Assembly: GCA_029204225.1 (NCBI GenBank)
Contig: CM055104.1
Span: forward strand, 55,430,538 to 55,494,537
Length of the DNA: 64,000 bases
Reading direction: 5' to 3'
Source of the DNA: Diphasiastrum complanatum
Taxonomy: Eukaryota; Streptophyta; Lycopodiopsida; Lycopodiales; Lycopodiaceae
Of this stretch, positions 53,600 through 64,000 are shown piece after piece. The notes under the pieces are model-generated. The model ran no database searches, had not been told where the DNA came from, and saw nothing but the letters and a program-made list of their open reading frames with translations. The stretch's first letter is position 1, and every line of letters begins with the position of its first letter. The translations under genes and the position numbers were made by a program.

Positions 53600-54068
53600 A
53601 AGTGAAACTAGCAGAGTTTTATTAAGAAAAAGATGGAAGATACAATACAAAAGAAATGGCTCCTTCTTATAGATTCCTCTAGGTGAGTCTCCTTCACTCT
53701 GATTGGCCACTTCATTGGGACAACGATTCTTATCCAATCCCTTCAAATGAACACAACTTAAATCTAATGGTGCTAAGGAACCACAAGGGCACTCACATGA
53801 TTCATGTGAGTTCTAATTTGGGCCCTTCTAGCTTTTTTTATTTACAACTTGACTTAGGGCCTCTAATGTCATTTTAGAGTTTTAAGCCCCTAGTCTCTTA
53901 TTCTTAGGAATTACAACTTGCTACTTGTGCTCATTGGGTTGGGCTTGTACGCGCAGGATGCCAGTGCCCTTGCATTTATTACTCTACTTGTAAAGTATTG
54001 TCGTGGGCCCACTTGGCAAGCCTTGGCCAACATTAGTTTTTGTGGTGGGACCCACTAGGCGCCCAACA
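53361..54068 (-). repeat. 5' LTR of the gag-only element
   Basis: A 708-bp LTR with an 82-bp (GA)n tract (53514-53595). On the - strand it has TATAAGAAGG, then AATAAAA, then the (CT)n run, so promoter, R region and pyrimidine tract follow each other. Confidence 0.85.
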
Positions 54069-54486
54069 AAGAACAACTTGCAGTCTGGGCCGAATTTTGA
54101 CTCTGGGTCAAATTTTAGCTCATGGTTGAATTCTGGCTTAAGGTCGAATTTGAATTTTCCTTTATCATCCCAGCCAATGCAGAAACTCTTTTGCAAGTAT
54201 TGTAAGAGGATTGGTCATCTCATCAAAGATTGCAGAACACTCAAGTACAACAATGAAAAAAAGAAACAGTTCCAACAACAAGCAAATGCTACCTCAACCA
54301 GTTACTTGATCCAACATGAAGAGGAAGATGAAACTGCATTTTTGACCAAAGTCGAAGAACGACAGGATATTGATTCCTGGTATTTGGACTCAGGTGCAAC
54401 ACAACACATGACTCACCATCAAGACTGGTTCCATGACTATAAGTCATACACCCATTCTAGAGTTGTGCAACTTGGAGACAACTCAA

Positions 54487-54566
54487 CTCATACTCATACT
54501 ATCAAGGGTGAAGGAACAGTCAGGATCTCATACTCATACTATCAAGGGTGAAGGAATAGTCAGGAT
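54487..54566. repeat. 40-bp tandem duplication
   Basis: 54487-54526 and 54527-54566 are identical except for one base (AAGGAACAG versus AAGGAATAG). Confidence 0.95.
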
Positions 54567-56404
54567 CGAATTCCAAAAAGGTGATGTAATATTTTTTTTT
54601 CCAATGTTCACATTCCAAATCTGACCAAAAATTTGCTCTTAGTTAGCATAATCACAGATTCAGGTCAGAGGGTCGAATTCAATAGACTGGGCTACACTTT
54701 TACCACTACTTCTGATTCAAATGATATGTTGTGGCATCATAGATTAGGCCATTTAAACTCAAGTTGTATTCAACAAATGTCAAAACGGAACTTAGTAGAA
54801 GATCTAGTTTACATTGGCAAATCCGATTCTGCATGTAAAAGTTGTATTACCAACAAGCATGTTAGAAGTTCAGCCATTTCAAATTCAGTATGTTCTTCTA
54901 AAGATTTGCTAGATTTTGTACACATGGACATTTGTGACCCTATCCACTCTATTTCCACAGGGGGAGCTATCTATTTGCTTATTGATGACTTCTTTCAGAG
55001 CACTGCAACATATTTCTTGAAGAACAAATCCGATACTCTCAAGTTCTTCATGCAGTTCAAAGCATCATCAGAAAAATGGACCCAGAGAAGAATCAAAGCT
55101 CTGTACTCTGATGCAGGGGGAGTATTTATCTCCAACAAATTCAAAGACAGAAGCAAGGCAACCGAAATACAAACATTTTACAACAAGCTCACCTCAGTCC
55201 AATGGTGTAGCTAAATGGAAGACTCAGTCACTCATTGAAAGTGCAAAGAGCATGCTGGCCCTTCCAAAGAAGTTCTGGACATAAGCTGTTACTACAACAA
55301 CCTACCTTCAAAATCGATCCATTTTAGAGGCCCTGAATGGCAAGACACCTTAAAAGGTGTGGATAGGATCAAAGCCATCACTCACAAATATCAAAGTGTT
55401 TTGATGTTTTGCTTTCAGTCAGATCACTGCTAATCACTAAAAAAATCTGACCCAAAGATCGAATAATAAAAATCCGATCCAGGGTCGAAAAATCCAAAAT
55501 ACGACCCAAGGGTCAAACATCAAAAGATCAATTTTTATTGGCTATTCATCAGACCATCAGACATACAAGCTCTTCAATCTGGACTCTCATAAGACATTCA
55601 CGAGCAAAGATGTCACTTTTGTGGAAGATCAGGTTTTCGACCACAAGGGAAAAGCTACAGCAAAATCCTACCCAAAGGTCGAACAACCAAAATCCGACCA
55701 AGGGTCAAAATTCTAAAATCTGTCTCGAAAAATGAGTCAGAATCTCCATGGATCGAACAACATTACTGATGCTGACTAGTGCAAGGAAAAAGATGACACC
55801 AAACTTGCAATTCAAAACGAGAATGGTTTCTATTTAAACTTGGCAAAACTCGAATATTTACTTCAAATTTGTATCAGATCTTTCCATTATCACTACTCAT
55901 TATGTAGATGATGTTTTATTACTCAATAACAATATGAACTCAATGAAAGATCTGAAATGCATGTTAGCACTAGAGTACATTTTTCAAATCCGACCCAACA
56001 GACTGATTTCCATCAATCAACAACTCAAAGGCTACACAGATGCAGATTGGACAGAAAGTATTAACACCAGAATATCGACTTCTGGATTTTTGTTCGATCA
56101 AAGTCCAATCTCATGTAACAGCCAGACCTCAGTAGCATTATCTTCTCGAAACCAGATTTTATAACTGCCACAAATGCTACCAAGGAGACGATTTGGCTGA
56201 GGGACCTGCTTGCAGATATCGATTTTATTCAGTCACATTCGACGTTCATCTACTATGATAACCAAAGCACAAGAGTGATTTCTTTGGTTTACTACAAGAC
56301 AGAGTTTATGGTAGTAGATTACTTCACCTTGGAGCACCATCTCAGATTTAACAATCTGTTAAATCTGAAGATCGAAAATTTTCAGGATCCACATTACGGG
56401 GGAG

Positions 56405-57250
56405 TGTTGGAATTTCATGCTCAAGCCCAATTCCATTAGGTAATGAGCATTATGAAAAAATCATGTTTATATCTATTCCTTAAATTTACAAAAATGAAGG
56501 AAGAAAAAGGTTCGAATTTCCTTACAGAGTATCGAAAAATGCAGAATCTAATTTTTTCCACCCAATGCCAACCCCATCAAAGTGTAATTTTTCGACCCTA
56601 GATTGGATTGGATCGGGGCAAAAAATATCTGGGCGTCTTCGACCCTGGATCGAGTCTAATTTATCCGGGCGTGTTCGACTCTAGATCAGATCTAATTTAT
56701 TCGACCTTGGTTCACAGCGTATAAATCTGACCCTTTGTATAAATTTGACCCTTGGTATATTTTTCGATATTGTTAACTAGAAAATTTGACCCACAGACCG
56801 TCAACTACCTTCTATGGGACTGTAAGTAGATTCTCTCAAGCTTTCAATGCACTGATCATCTGACATCCAGTAGAGTCAACGCCTTGACAGACATCTTCTG
56901 TAAAAATGTATAGAGACTATTCAGTAACAATGATCAATGGTTAAGTAAGTTTAGAATCAGCTAGTTAGGATTGATGTACTCCAGTATTCTAGCATTCCAC
57001 AAAATTCTACTATCAATGAACTCAGCTGAAGCCTAGTATTTGCGCCACTGATTTGTGCTCAGCTTCACGCTCTTGTACTCCATTTTGATAATTATCAGAG
57101 TGCAAGTTTTTTGTCTACACAATCTGTTCTATTGCGCATTTGGTATTCGATCCATCTTGAACTTTGCATTGTTGGTAACTTTTGCACTTCCGATCCATCA
57201 CCACCTGCTCCACTTCTATTGCACCACCTTTTCACGATTTCCTACATGGT
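56405..57250 (+). repeat. Candidate 3' LTR and rearranged tail
   Basis: It starts TGTTGGAATTTC directly after a GGGGGAG tract. TTCGACC(C/T)T(A/G)G wording repeats between 56590 and 56710. The LTR end is not resolved. Confidence 0.5.
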
Positions 57251-57284
57251 AGTCCTGTAGATTTTCGACATCTAAAATTGGTAA

Positions 57285-58330
57285 TTCAAAAACAATTGAA
57301 CCAAAATAACTTTGAAATGACAATCTAAGTCTAATATGAAAACTGGCCTCAATTGCCAAATAAACAATATGACCAAATTTGACTAAACTAGTTGAAATCT
57401 CTCACACTCCCTCTTCAACTAGTTTTGGCATAGACTTTGAGAATACTCCAAGTGAATTCATATGCTTCATAAACAAGTATTTTTCCAATGCTCTGGTGAA
57501 GATATCAGCTACACATTCCCTTGAGGACACATGTTGAAGCTCCGCCTCCTTTGCCATGACTTGCTCTCTCACAAAGTGATATGTCACCTCAGTATGTTGC
57601 TCCTAGCATGGAAGATAGGATTGCTTGCCAACTTTTGGGCTGATAGGTTGTCACAAAAGATGACCGGGCTCTCTGAAAAGTCCAGCAAGTGAAGATCCTT
57701 GATCATCCTCTTGATCTATACCATCTCTTTAGTAAGTGCTTTGTACTCGGCCTCACTAGATGATAATGAGATAGTGGCTTTTTTCTTTGACATCCATGAT
57801 AGAGATCCATCACCTATGAAAATACAATGTGCACTTATGGATTTCTTATCCACTTGATCTCTAGCAAAGTCCGAATATGAAAATCCAAACAAGTTAGGTG
57901 ATGATCCCTCATACAATATGCCAAAATCTCGAGTTCCCATGATGTATCTCAAAACTTTTTTTCCTAGCTTCCAATGCTCTTCACTAGGATCTTGCATAAA
58001 TTGGCTTAATCTACCAACACAATAGCTTAGATATGGTCTTGTGATGGTTATATAGATAAGTGAACCAACTAGCTTCCTATAGAGAGTAATGTCCTTGAAG
58101 GATCTTTCATTATCTCTTATAGTTAGCTTTATATTTGACTCCATAGGTGTATCAGAAGACTTTGCATCTACCATATGAAACCTTTTTAGAATAGAATTAG
58201 CATACTTCTTTTGACAAATGTAAGTAGATTGAGAAGATCTAATCACTTCTATTCCTAAAATGTAATGCAAATGACCAAGATCATGCACCTCAAACTCCCT
58301 CTTGAGAGCAATCTTGATCTCATCGTCATA
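57285..58330 (-). mobile_element. Copia pol 3' end with 3' LTR piece
   Basis: On the - strand: end of reverse transcriptase and RNase H (HDLGHLHYILGIEVIRSS, YCVGRLSQFMQDPSEEHW, SSSEAEYKALTKEMV; 57716-58288), then YHFVREQVMAKEAELQHVSS (57402-57587), polypurine tract GAAGAGGGAG (reverse of 57407-57420) and an LTR ending at 57406 (- strand start TGTGAGAGATTTCAACTAG). The LTR is of the same family as the copy at 17910. The upstream parts of the element are missing. A fossil with only a few breaks in the surviving part. Confidence 0.8.
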
Positions 58331-59020
58331 AGGAAAAGAGCAATTTCAGTATGGTCATCCTCAGATTCCATGCTTAATCGATTAATTGATATTGAAGTCT
58401 ATCTTTCATGCCTCTGTCTTTCTTGATTGGGTAATCTAAGTAGAAATGGCCAAAATGGCAATCCTTGTAGAGTGGCACATAGTCTTGTCCTTTTCTCTTG
58501 TTAGGGCACTCGACAATACGATGATTACCTCTACATCTATAACATTTGATAGGGGGTCTACTTGTCAGCTCTCAAACTTAATTATGGATATAGGTACCAA
58601 CTCACCTTCATACCCATCTATGTATGGGTATGAAGGTGAGTTAGTACCTATATTCAATACTATTTGAGAGAGGTTGTAAGGATGTTCTATGATCTCAAGT
58701 TTGAGCATCGTTGCATTCACATTGGTTGGTTGTGCATGAGGTTTGACTATCATTCCTCATTGTTCATTGGTCGGTGATACTTGAAGTGCAAGACATAGTT
58801 GATTATGGTTCAAAGTGTATTGGTATTGTCTTTCAAGTTGGCTATGAGGGAATAATATTGATGTGCAACTAGGTATCTACACTCAAAGTTATCATGGCCA
58901 TTAATACTATACAAATGCAATACTTCACTTTCTTCTCTAGTCGTTTGGCACAATAGTGGGCACCGATTTGTGCTAGAGAAAGGAAATAATGCTAGATAGA
59001 AAGAAAAAAAAAACAGCATT
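58330..59020 (-). mobile_element. Gag-like remnant with a CX2CX3HX4C knuckle
   Basis: On the - strand, CYRCRGNHRIVEC (58506-58544) has the same knuckle spacing as the gag-only element at 46411-54068. A second C/H-rich stretch lies near 58905-58945. It is probably debris of a related element, joined to the Copia fragment. It is interrupted by a foldback repeat (58569-58670). Confidence 0.45.
58569..58670. repeat. Foldback repeat, 102 bp
   Basis: The ends are CTCTCAAA and TTTGAGAG. The inner arms of about 30 bp (ending CCTTCATACCCAT, then ATGGGTATGAAGG) pair with one mismatch around a six-base centre. Confidence 0.9.
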
Positions 59021-62000
59021 CAATAGATGCAACGATCGGGCTCTTTGGAATGATCATTTCTCTTCTATGCATGACTATGCCTATCAAATTCGAACCATAC
59101 TGTCGTGAAGCATCACCTTTGATTCTACTTAATTCTAACTTTGAAATCATCAGAATCTATGAGATTGATTACATAGACAAACATAAACTAGTATAATATT
59201 GCTATGTGAAAGTATACGATAGATCATACAAAACTATAAGAGAGCAAAATCATATAGCATTGGAATAGAGATGCATACATTCATTCTAACATTATACTGA
59301 ATGCAATAAGACTAGGATTGAATTCAATAAGTAACATGCACAAATTAGATGAATACGATCACAAGACAATAGTGGATGCAACCGCATACTCAAAACTAAC
59401 TCTAAATATTGATCATCCCTGTCTAATGTACATTTGCTAATCAGTAGCACTTCAAGAATACTCTATGATCAATTATAAATCAATTGACTGTATAGCTTGA
59501 GAAATGATCAGCTATTTATACTAGTTAGGAATGTCGCATGGGCTTATCCATATGATGGTTCAAGATAGCTATTTGGTTGTTGATCACAATTGGCACTTAG
59601 CCATATTGGTTGTCACTTATCCAGTTAAGTGACATGGCAATTACTTGCTAACAATGGTTAGAGCCAATCATTAGCTTTAGAACAAGTGGTAACATGATCT
59701 ATTAACCTTCGACAAATATTTGTCAACTCTTCGATAGTCGCTCAAAAGATATTTGTCTTGTCATTGTAAATCCACCTATTAGCAATTTTCGTGTATTCTA
59801 TAGACTATGCGATAACATGAGTGAATATATAAAAACTAAAAAGATGAATGGATTTAGATTATAAACAAATCAAAGAGATAAGGATTGAGTATAAAACAAC
59901 ACCCTCCTAAATATGAATCTATGAATGCCTAGATTTTCAAACTTAGCATTTCACAAAATTTGTTGTGTGCATCAGAGCCCAACGCCTTTGTAAATATATA
60001 TGTTGTCATGTCTTGTGTGTGATAGTACTCCAAGCTTACCTCTTTGTTGAGAACTTTGATTCTAACTTAATATGAATGTTCTTACTCCTAGAATGAAATC
60101 TTGGATTAGTTGTCAAACCAATAGCACTTTGATTATTACAAAATACAATTGTTGAGACATAATTTTTCCAACAAACGTTTGATAGTAGATTTCTCAGCTA
60201 GGGTCTAATTATGAATGAATAAATCGATTATCACTATCAGCATCATCATCTTGTAATATACTATCGGTATATATATATATATATATATATATAAGAGATG
60301 TTGAGTTGTTCGATGTGGATCTTGGATGTCACTGTCTAGGTGGTTAGTAGGCGTGGATGTCACTATTCTGGTAGGCGACAATCGTGACCGTCGCTAACTG
60401 GAAAAATGTTGACAAAGTTGTAGTCATTGTCAAGGTAGTTGCACGATTGATAGTAAGAAGACCTAGGAACTTGGAACAATCTTGAACCAACTGCATTATC
60501 AATACCTCTAATGCGTTTGAAGTTAAATTTCCAAAATTCAGTGCCAAATATATACAATGATTGTTTGCAATTTGCAATGCGTGTCTTTTGTCTTTACTAT
60601 ATGTCCTTGATTCTCATCAAGTATATGATGGCTGGAATCTTGGATATTATAAAAAACTTCTTTTGCTACTTCATATGACTAATTTTCCATAATTAATTCC
60701 AAATCCTTGTTGATTCTTGATGCACATAATTGAATGATGAGTATATAGTTCCAAATGTTGACCATGCTGATCTTGAGAATAACTTGGGCATTTTGCTTTT
60801 GGAATCTATCACAAAATCGTACTACATGGTCCCACTGCAAACTTGGTGCAAGTCACTTGGCACTTTTGCACAAGTGACTTAATAGTATTTACAAATCTTT
60901 CTTGAGAAGCACCATCTCCCATAAATTTTCTTTTCTTTTCTTTTAAAACATAAGCAAAACAATAAAACTTTACTATCCAAACAATATTCATAACTAAATA
61001 TCTCATCTTGGTGTATTGCCTCTCACAAAGCAAGCTTGAGTATTTAGTGCCACATTGGATTCACTTTAGCCCCAATATTGTGAATGCTTTACTATTTCCC
61101 TTAATTTAAGCACATGAAACTTATTTATGGATCTATATGTGTTTTGCTCATAGACTTGCAATAATCTACCTTATGCCACTTGCGATTTGATTCGTTGATC
61201 AAGTACTTTACATGCTCTCTTATTGTAGATTTCACTAGTTCTAGTTGGTTTGCTAGTACATCATAATGTAGTGACATGTGACGTAAAACTAAGGTGGGCA
61301 ATGGGCAAGTGGCAGAAGGAACCTTATATGCACATCACTCTAATTCTTATTGTCTAGTTTCAAAAAATATAATCATAAAGCAAAGTGTCAAAACAAAGCG
61401 TAGTTGCAAATTGCCAAACATTTACAAAAAGAATCAAACTCGTTCAACATGTCCTATCAAAATCTTACCAAAACATTACGAGATATAAGATTTTTATGTG
61501 CGTCAATTGCTGGTTGATATACTTGGTCCAACTTACTAATTGAGAGGTGAGATATTGGGAATGGTAGAGATGATACTTTAAAAAGCCTATGAAAATTTGA
61601 TAAACCCTTTTGAAATTGCCCTCAAATGGCATAGGTTTATCAAAGATATCATGAGAAACTTCTTCAATATGCTTGAGATGAATAAACATGTAATGGTATG
61701 TCAAATTTATAGCTTAACATTGCCAATTAAACTGAATAGAACTCACGAACTTTTTTTTATACATTTTTCGTTTATGTCCTTTTTCAATCTTATTGTGTCG
61801 CAAGTCACATGCACAATTTTCATCAAAAGATGATGAAATATAATGCCAATCTCTATGCAACATTTCTTAGGACATGAGTCTCTTCCATGATGATGACGAA
61901 CTTTCATGCAATCTTACTTTGGTGAAGTTTTTTTTGAAGGTTTACATGAACTGAAAGCCCCACAATTGTTGCAATGCCTTTGTACTAAACCACAACCTTC

Positions 62001-62163
62001 TTGATGAAATTCGAATAGATAATAAAAAACATTGATGGAAAAGATAGAGGAGTAGATGGCAAGATGCAAGCTTGGAGAAATTAGAAGTAAGGTGGGAGAG
62101 AAGTACTAAAAGAAAGCAACAAGCAAGATAGAGTCTAGACATTGAGAGGAGGTGAGTCACTTG
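59021..62163. other. AT-rich DNA, no gene recognised
   Basis: Only short chance-sized frames on both strands. There is a (TA)n run at 60268-60293. No LTR ends, RNA gene or conserved protein motif could be supported. Confidence 0.5.
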
Positions 62164-62315
62164 GATCAAACATCAAATGTGGCTGAATTACAATCACTTG
62201 TTATTCCAAATGGACATAGTTACGTGTGCTATGTACGCGATCCAACATCAAAAGAATGTGGCTGAATTACTATCACTTATTATTCCAAATGGAGATAGTT
62301 ACATGTGCTATATGT
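62164..62315. repeat. Tandem duplication, unit about 76 bp
   Basis: Two adjacent copies (about 62164-62239 and 62240-62315) share AATGTGGCTGAATTAC and TATTCCAAATGGA wording, with about 10% difference. Confidence 0.85.
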
Positions 62316-62600
62316 CAACAAACACAAATATCTAGATAAGAGATGATTTGCATTCATAAATCTATATTCTAGATAGAAAGTTGGTAAGGGATCGAGCAAA
62401 AAAAAAAAACTTGGTAAGGAGGGAATTTCCAAGTGATCTAAAAATATATTGAGCAATTTCCAAGTCATTTCAAAAATATATATTCCCTTATTTTTCCATC
62501 TATTTGGTTGTAAATAAGAAAAATATATTCAAATCAAATGCTATTTGGGGGTTATACTTAAGGAGTGCACCCCAAGGTGACCTCCAGTGTTGGCCCTACC

Positions 62601-62760
62601 CCACTCCATCCAATGGTAATAAAAAAAAAAGATTTCTCGTCCCTTGTGGGTCTGACCTGTGCAGCAGGTGCCACTCCATCCAATGGTATTGAATGAGGCT
62701 AATGAAGAGAAAAGATTTCTCACCCCTTAAATGGTGTGGGTCCGACCTGTGCAGCAGGTG
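62601..62760. repeat. Tandem duplication, units 70 and 90 bp
   Basis: 62601-62670 and 62671-62760 both run from CCACTCCATCCAATGGTA to GACCTGTGCAGCAGGTG; the second has an extra 20 bases. Confidence 0.9.
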
Positions 62761-62899
62761 CACTGCAATAGCATCTTAGGTGCCATTGTAATGCGAGCCC
62801 TATTCGGGTAATATTATTATTTAAAATTTTAAAGGAAATATATTGGAAAAAGCTTGATGGTGGGTCCTGTCTATTACTGGAACGTCTCAAGGAGCACTC

Positions 62900-63165
62900 A
62901 CATCTCGCCACGTGTGCCCATGTGTTGCACGTGGCAAGCATCCAACTGGGTGCTTTCACGGAGCAGAATGCGGCCACGATTCCTCTGCGGCGCTGATCCA
63001 ACGGTCCACATTCGCGGCGGAACCGCCCTCCCTCGCAGGATCTGAGCCGCTTTACCACTGGATCTCCTCAGAACCATTCAGATTCTGCCACGTGTAGTCA
63101 ATGGGCCATTGCGGAGCGTCCACGTGTCAGTAGTGACAAGTGGCAAGCATCGAAGTGGGCGTAGA
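62900..63165 (+). promoter_or_regulatory. G-box-rich promoter of the second host gene
   Basis: Four CACGTG G-boxes lie at 62909-62914, 62928-62933, 63089-63094 and 63121-63126. ATCCAACGGT is at 62996-63005, and the GTGGCAAGCATC block occurs twice (62931-62952 and 63140-63161). The stretch is GC-rich against an AT-rich background. G-boxes are bound by bZIP and bHLH factors; several in tandem would suit ABA- or light-responsive control, which is inference. The EBS upstream region has the same three motifs. Confidence 0.65.
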
Positions 63166-63666
63166 ATACGTGGTGCCATTATGGCCCTGCTGGGAGGGGA
63201 GATTTCTCAGAAGAACAATGGAGAGAACGAAGTCAGAGGTGAGCAAAGAGGAAAAAAAATACCAAAGGGTTGGTTTTTCAGGCTGGATTGGTGAAGGAAA
63301 ATAGGTGGATTCAATTTTTTGTTTTGGCAATTTTGGTTGATTTTGAGCTCTTAAGGCATTGACGCAGCAGAAGTGGGGGTAATTGCTGTAAAATCATGTG
63401 AAAAAATGGAAAACTGAGGCCAAATCAATACCAATCTGCCCATAATAGCTTTGGATCAAAGCATCCCTATCTTTAAGCATCAAATTTTTCTTCTCCTTTA
63501 ACAACAATTTGTGCTTGCTTACAGCAGCAGCATCTAATTTGCATTGCAGCATTATAAAAAATAGGAATTTTCAGTGTAGATTGCCTCATTTCTTTCAATT
63601 AATCACTGGGTTTACCACAACAAAACTGCTAAGCATAGGTTGTTTTTGTTTTAATTCATCACTGAT

Positions 63667-63880
63667 CCTTGATCTCCATAGTTATCCTGATCTGGGTTTT
63701 CAATAAATCCTTGATTTCCCACAGTTATATTCTTATCTGGATTTTTATAAATCCTTGATTTCCACAGCTGTCCTGAATTGGGTTTTTATCAAATCTTTGA
63801 TCTCCACTGTTATCCTGATCTGGTTTTCTGATAAATCCTTGATCCTCATATCTATTCTGATTTGGGTTTCTGAATTGCTG
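63667..63880 (+). repeat. 42-bp tandem array before the second gene's start codon
   Basis: Five imperfect units begin at 63667, 63709, 63753, 63795 and 63837, each CYTTGATYTCC...TATCCTGATCTGGGTTTT...AAAT-like. The array ends four bases before the ATG at 63884. Confidence 0.85.
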
Positions 63881-63883
63881 TCC

Positions 63884-64000
63884 ATGGGAGCTGACCCATC
63901 TTCCGACCCTGCCTCCTCCAGCGACCAGGAGTTCCTGTCTGCAGAAGAAGATGATGAAGAAGACGACGAGAAGTTAACCCAGGCAGCAGCATCCTCTGAA
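63884..64000 (+). CDS. Host gene of unknown function, N-terminal 39 codons
   Basis: An open frame starts with ATG in the context TCCATGGG and runs off the window: MGADPSSDPASSSDQEF, then the acidic stretch EEDDEEDDEK and an alanine/serine run. Base composition turns GC-rich exactly at the ATG, and G-box promoter sequence lies 0.7-1 kb upstream, which supports a real gene start. The N-terminus is low-complexity and acidic, with no domain, signal peptide or membrane segment in the visible part, so no function can be given. An upstream ATG at 63213 opens only a short frame. Confidence 0.6.
   Translation, partial: MGADPSSDPASSSDQEFLSAEEDDEEDDEKLTQAAASSE

Larger units (their letters stand above)
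46411..54068 (-). mobile_element. Gag-only (TR-GAG-like) LTR retrotransposon
   Basis: Read right to left: 5' LTR (53361-54068), primer site TGGCGCCGTCGCCGGGGA (reverse of 53342-53359), one base off the tRNA-Asp site common in Gypsy elements, a long leader with a tandem array (52302-52930), gag (about 51420 to 49561), polypurine tract AGGTGGGGA near 49380, and 3' LTR (46411-49375). The 5-bp duplication AAGAA (46406-46410 and 54069-54073) marks the ends. No protease, reverse transcriptase or integrase lies between gag and the 3' LTR, so it must have moved with borrowed enzymes. The comparable LTR parts differ by about 5-6% by eye, so it is fairly young. The 3' LTR holds a 2.2-kb insertion (46636-48836). 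Gag has a few breaks. Confidence 0.85.
46240..57000 (+). mobile_element. Copia LTR retrotransposon interrupted by the gag-only element
   Basis: Left part about 46240-46410. The right part resumes at 54069 with gag and zinc knuckle CKYCKRIGHLIKDC, protease WYLDSGATQHMTHH (54375-54420), integrase (WHHRLGHLNSSC, HMDICDP), a short reverse-transcriptase trace (YVDDVLLLNN near 55905), RNase H (GYTDADWTES), then a G-rich polypurine tract and an LTR starting TGTTGGAATTTC at 56405. Much of the reverse transcriptase is missing and many breaks are present. RNase H-like text (NALTDIFCKN) reappears near 56880, so the 3' end is rearranged and its boundary uncertain. Confidence 0.7.

Noticed and set aside
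59021-62163. A host gene in the 3-kb AT-rich stretch
   Set aside because: No frame longer than about 80 codons, no domain wording and no consistent splice chain on either strand.
63213-63290. Upstream ATG (MERTKSEVSKEEKK) as the start of the second gene
   Set aside because: The frame ends after about 26 codons and does not connect with the frame at 63884 without an unproven splice.

Overview
The window is nuclear DNA of a land plant with a repeat-rich genome. Evidence: GT-AG introns, a plant-specific BAH-PHD gene, dense Copia and Gypsy LTR retrotransposons with tRNA-type primer sites, and long (GA/CT)n tracts. The species cannot be named from sequence alone. A vascular plant with large introns fits best.

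Host genes. Only one complete host gene is visible: an EBS/SHL-type histone reader on the + strand, with five coding exons from 24138 to 43988 (216 residues). It has a BAH domain with the H3K27me3-cage aromatics and a C4HC3 PHD finger. Its third coding intron (24905-43482, about 18.6 kb) splits the codon of the PHD-cage tryptophan and is packed with retrotransposons. A second host gene starts at 63884 (+) and leaves the window after 39 acidic codons. The promoters of both genes share three motifs (a GCCACGTG-type G-box, ATCCAACGGT, and a GTGGCA-GCATC block).

Layout. 1-6.1 kb: Copia remnants on the - strand, an unrecognised coding-like stretch, and a TATA/(CT)n repeat unit. 6.1-14.8 kb: a - strand Copia element with its 5' LTR at 14122-14819, invaded by a + strand Copia (8939-11163, target duplication TGCTT) and by a solo LTR (12494-13826, target duplication AATGG). 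14.8-21 kb: a Copia pol fragment, the 3' half of a chromodomain Gypsy, tandem LTR-like copies and a gag-bearing Copia remnant. 21-24.1 kb: G-rich short repeats, (GA)n tracts, then the EBS promoter. 24.1-44 kb: EBS; its giant intron holds a + strand chromovirus (25584-33067) with a nested - strand Gypsy and a Tourist-like MITE, a - strand Copia (33283-38193), a duplicated segment, and a + strand Copia (38863 to about 41930). 44-57 kb: EBS 3' flank, then a gag-only LTR element (46411-54068, target duplication AAGAA) sitting in a + strand Copia. 57-59 kb: - strand Copia pol remnant and zinc-knuckle debris. 59-62.5 kb: AT-rich DNA with no recognised gene. 62.6-64 kb: promoter and start of the second gene.

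All retroelements look like fossils, and no autonomous one appears whole. The most unusual items are the transposon-filled intron cutting the PHD finger, the gag-only element with three CX2CX3HX4C knuckles and a 150-bp tandem array in its leader, the shared promoter module, and the 42-bp array just before the start codon of the second gene.
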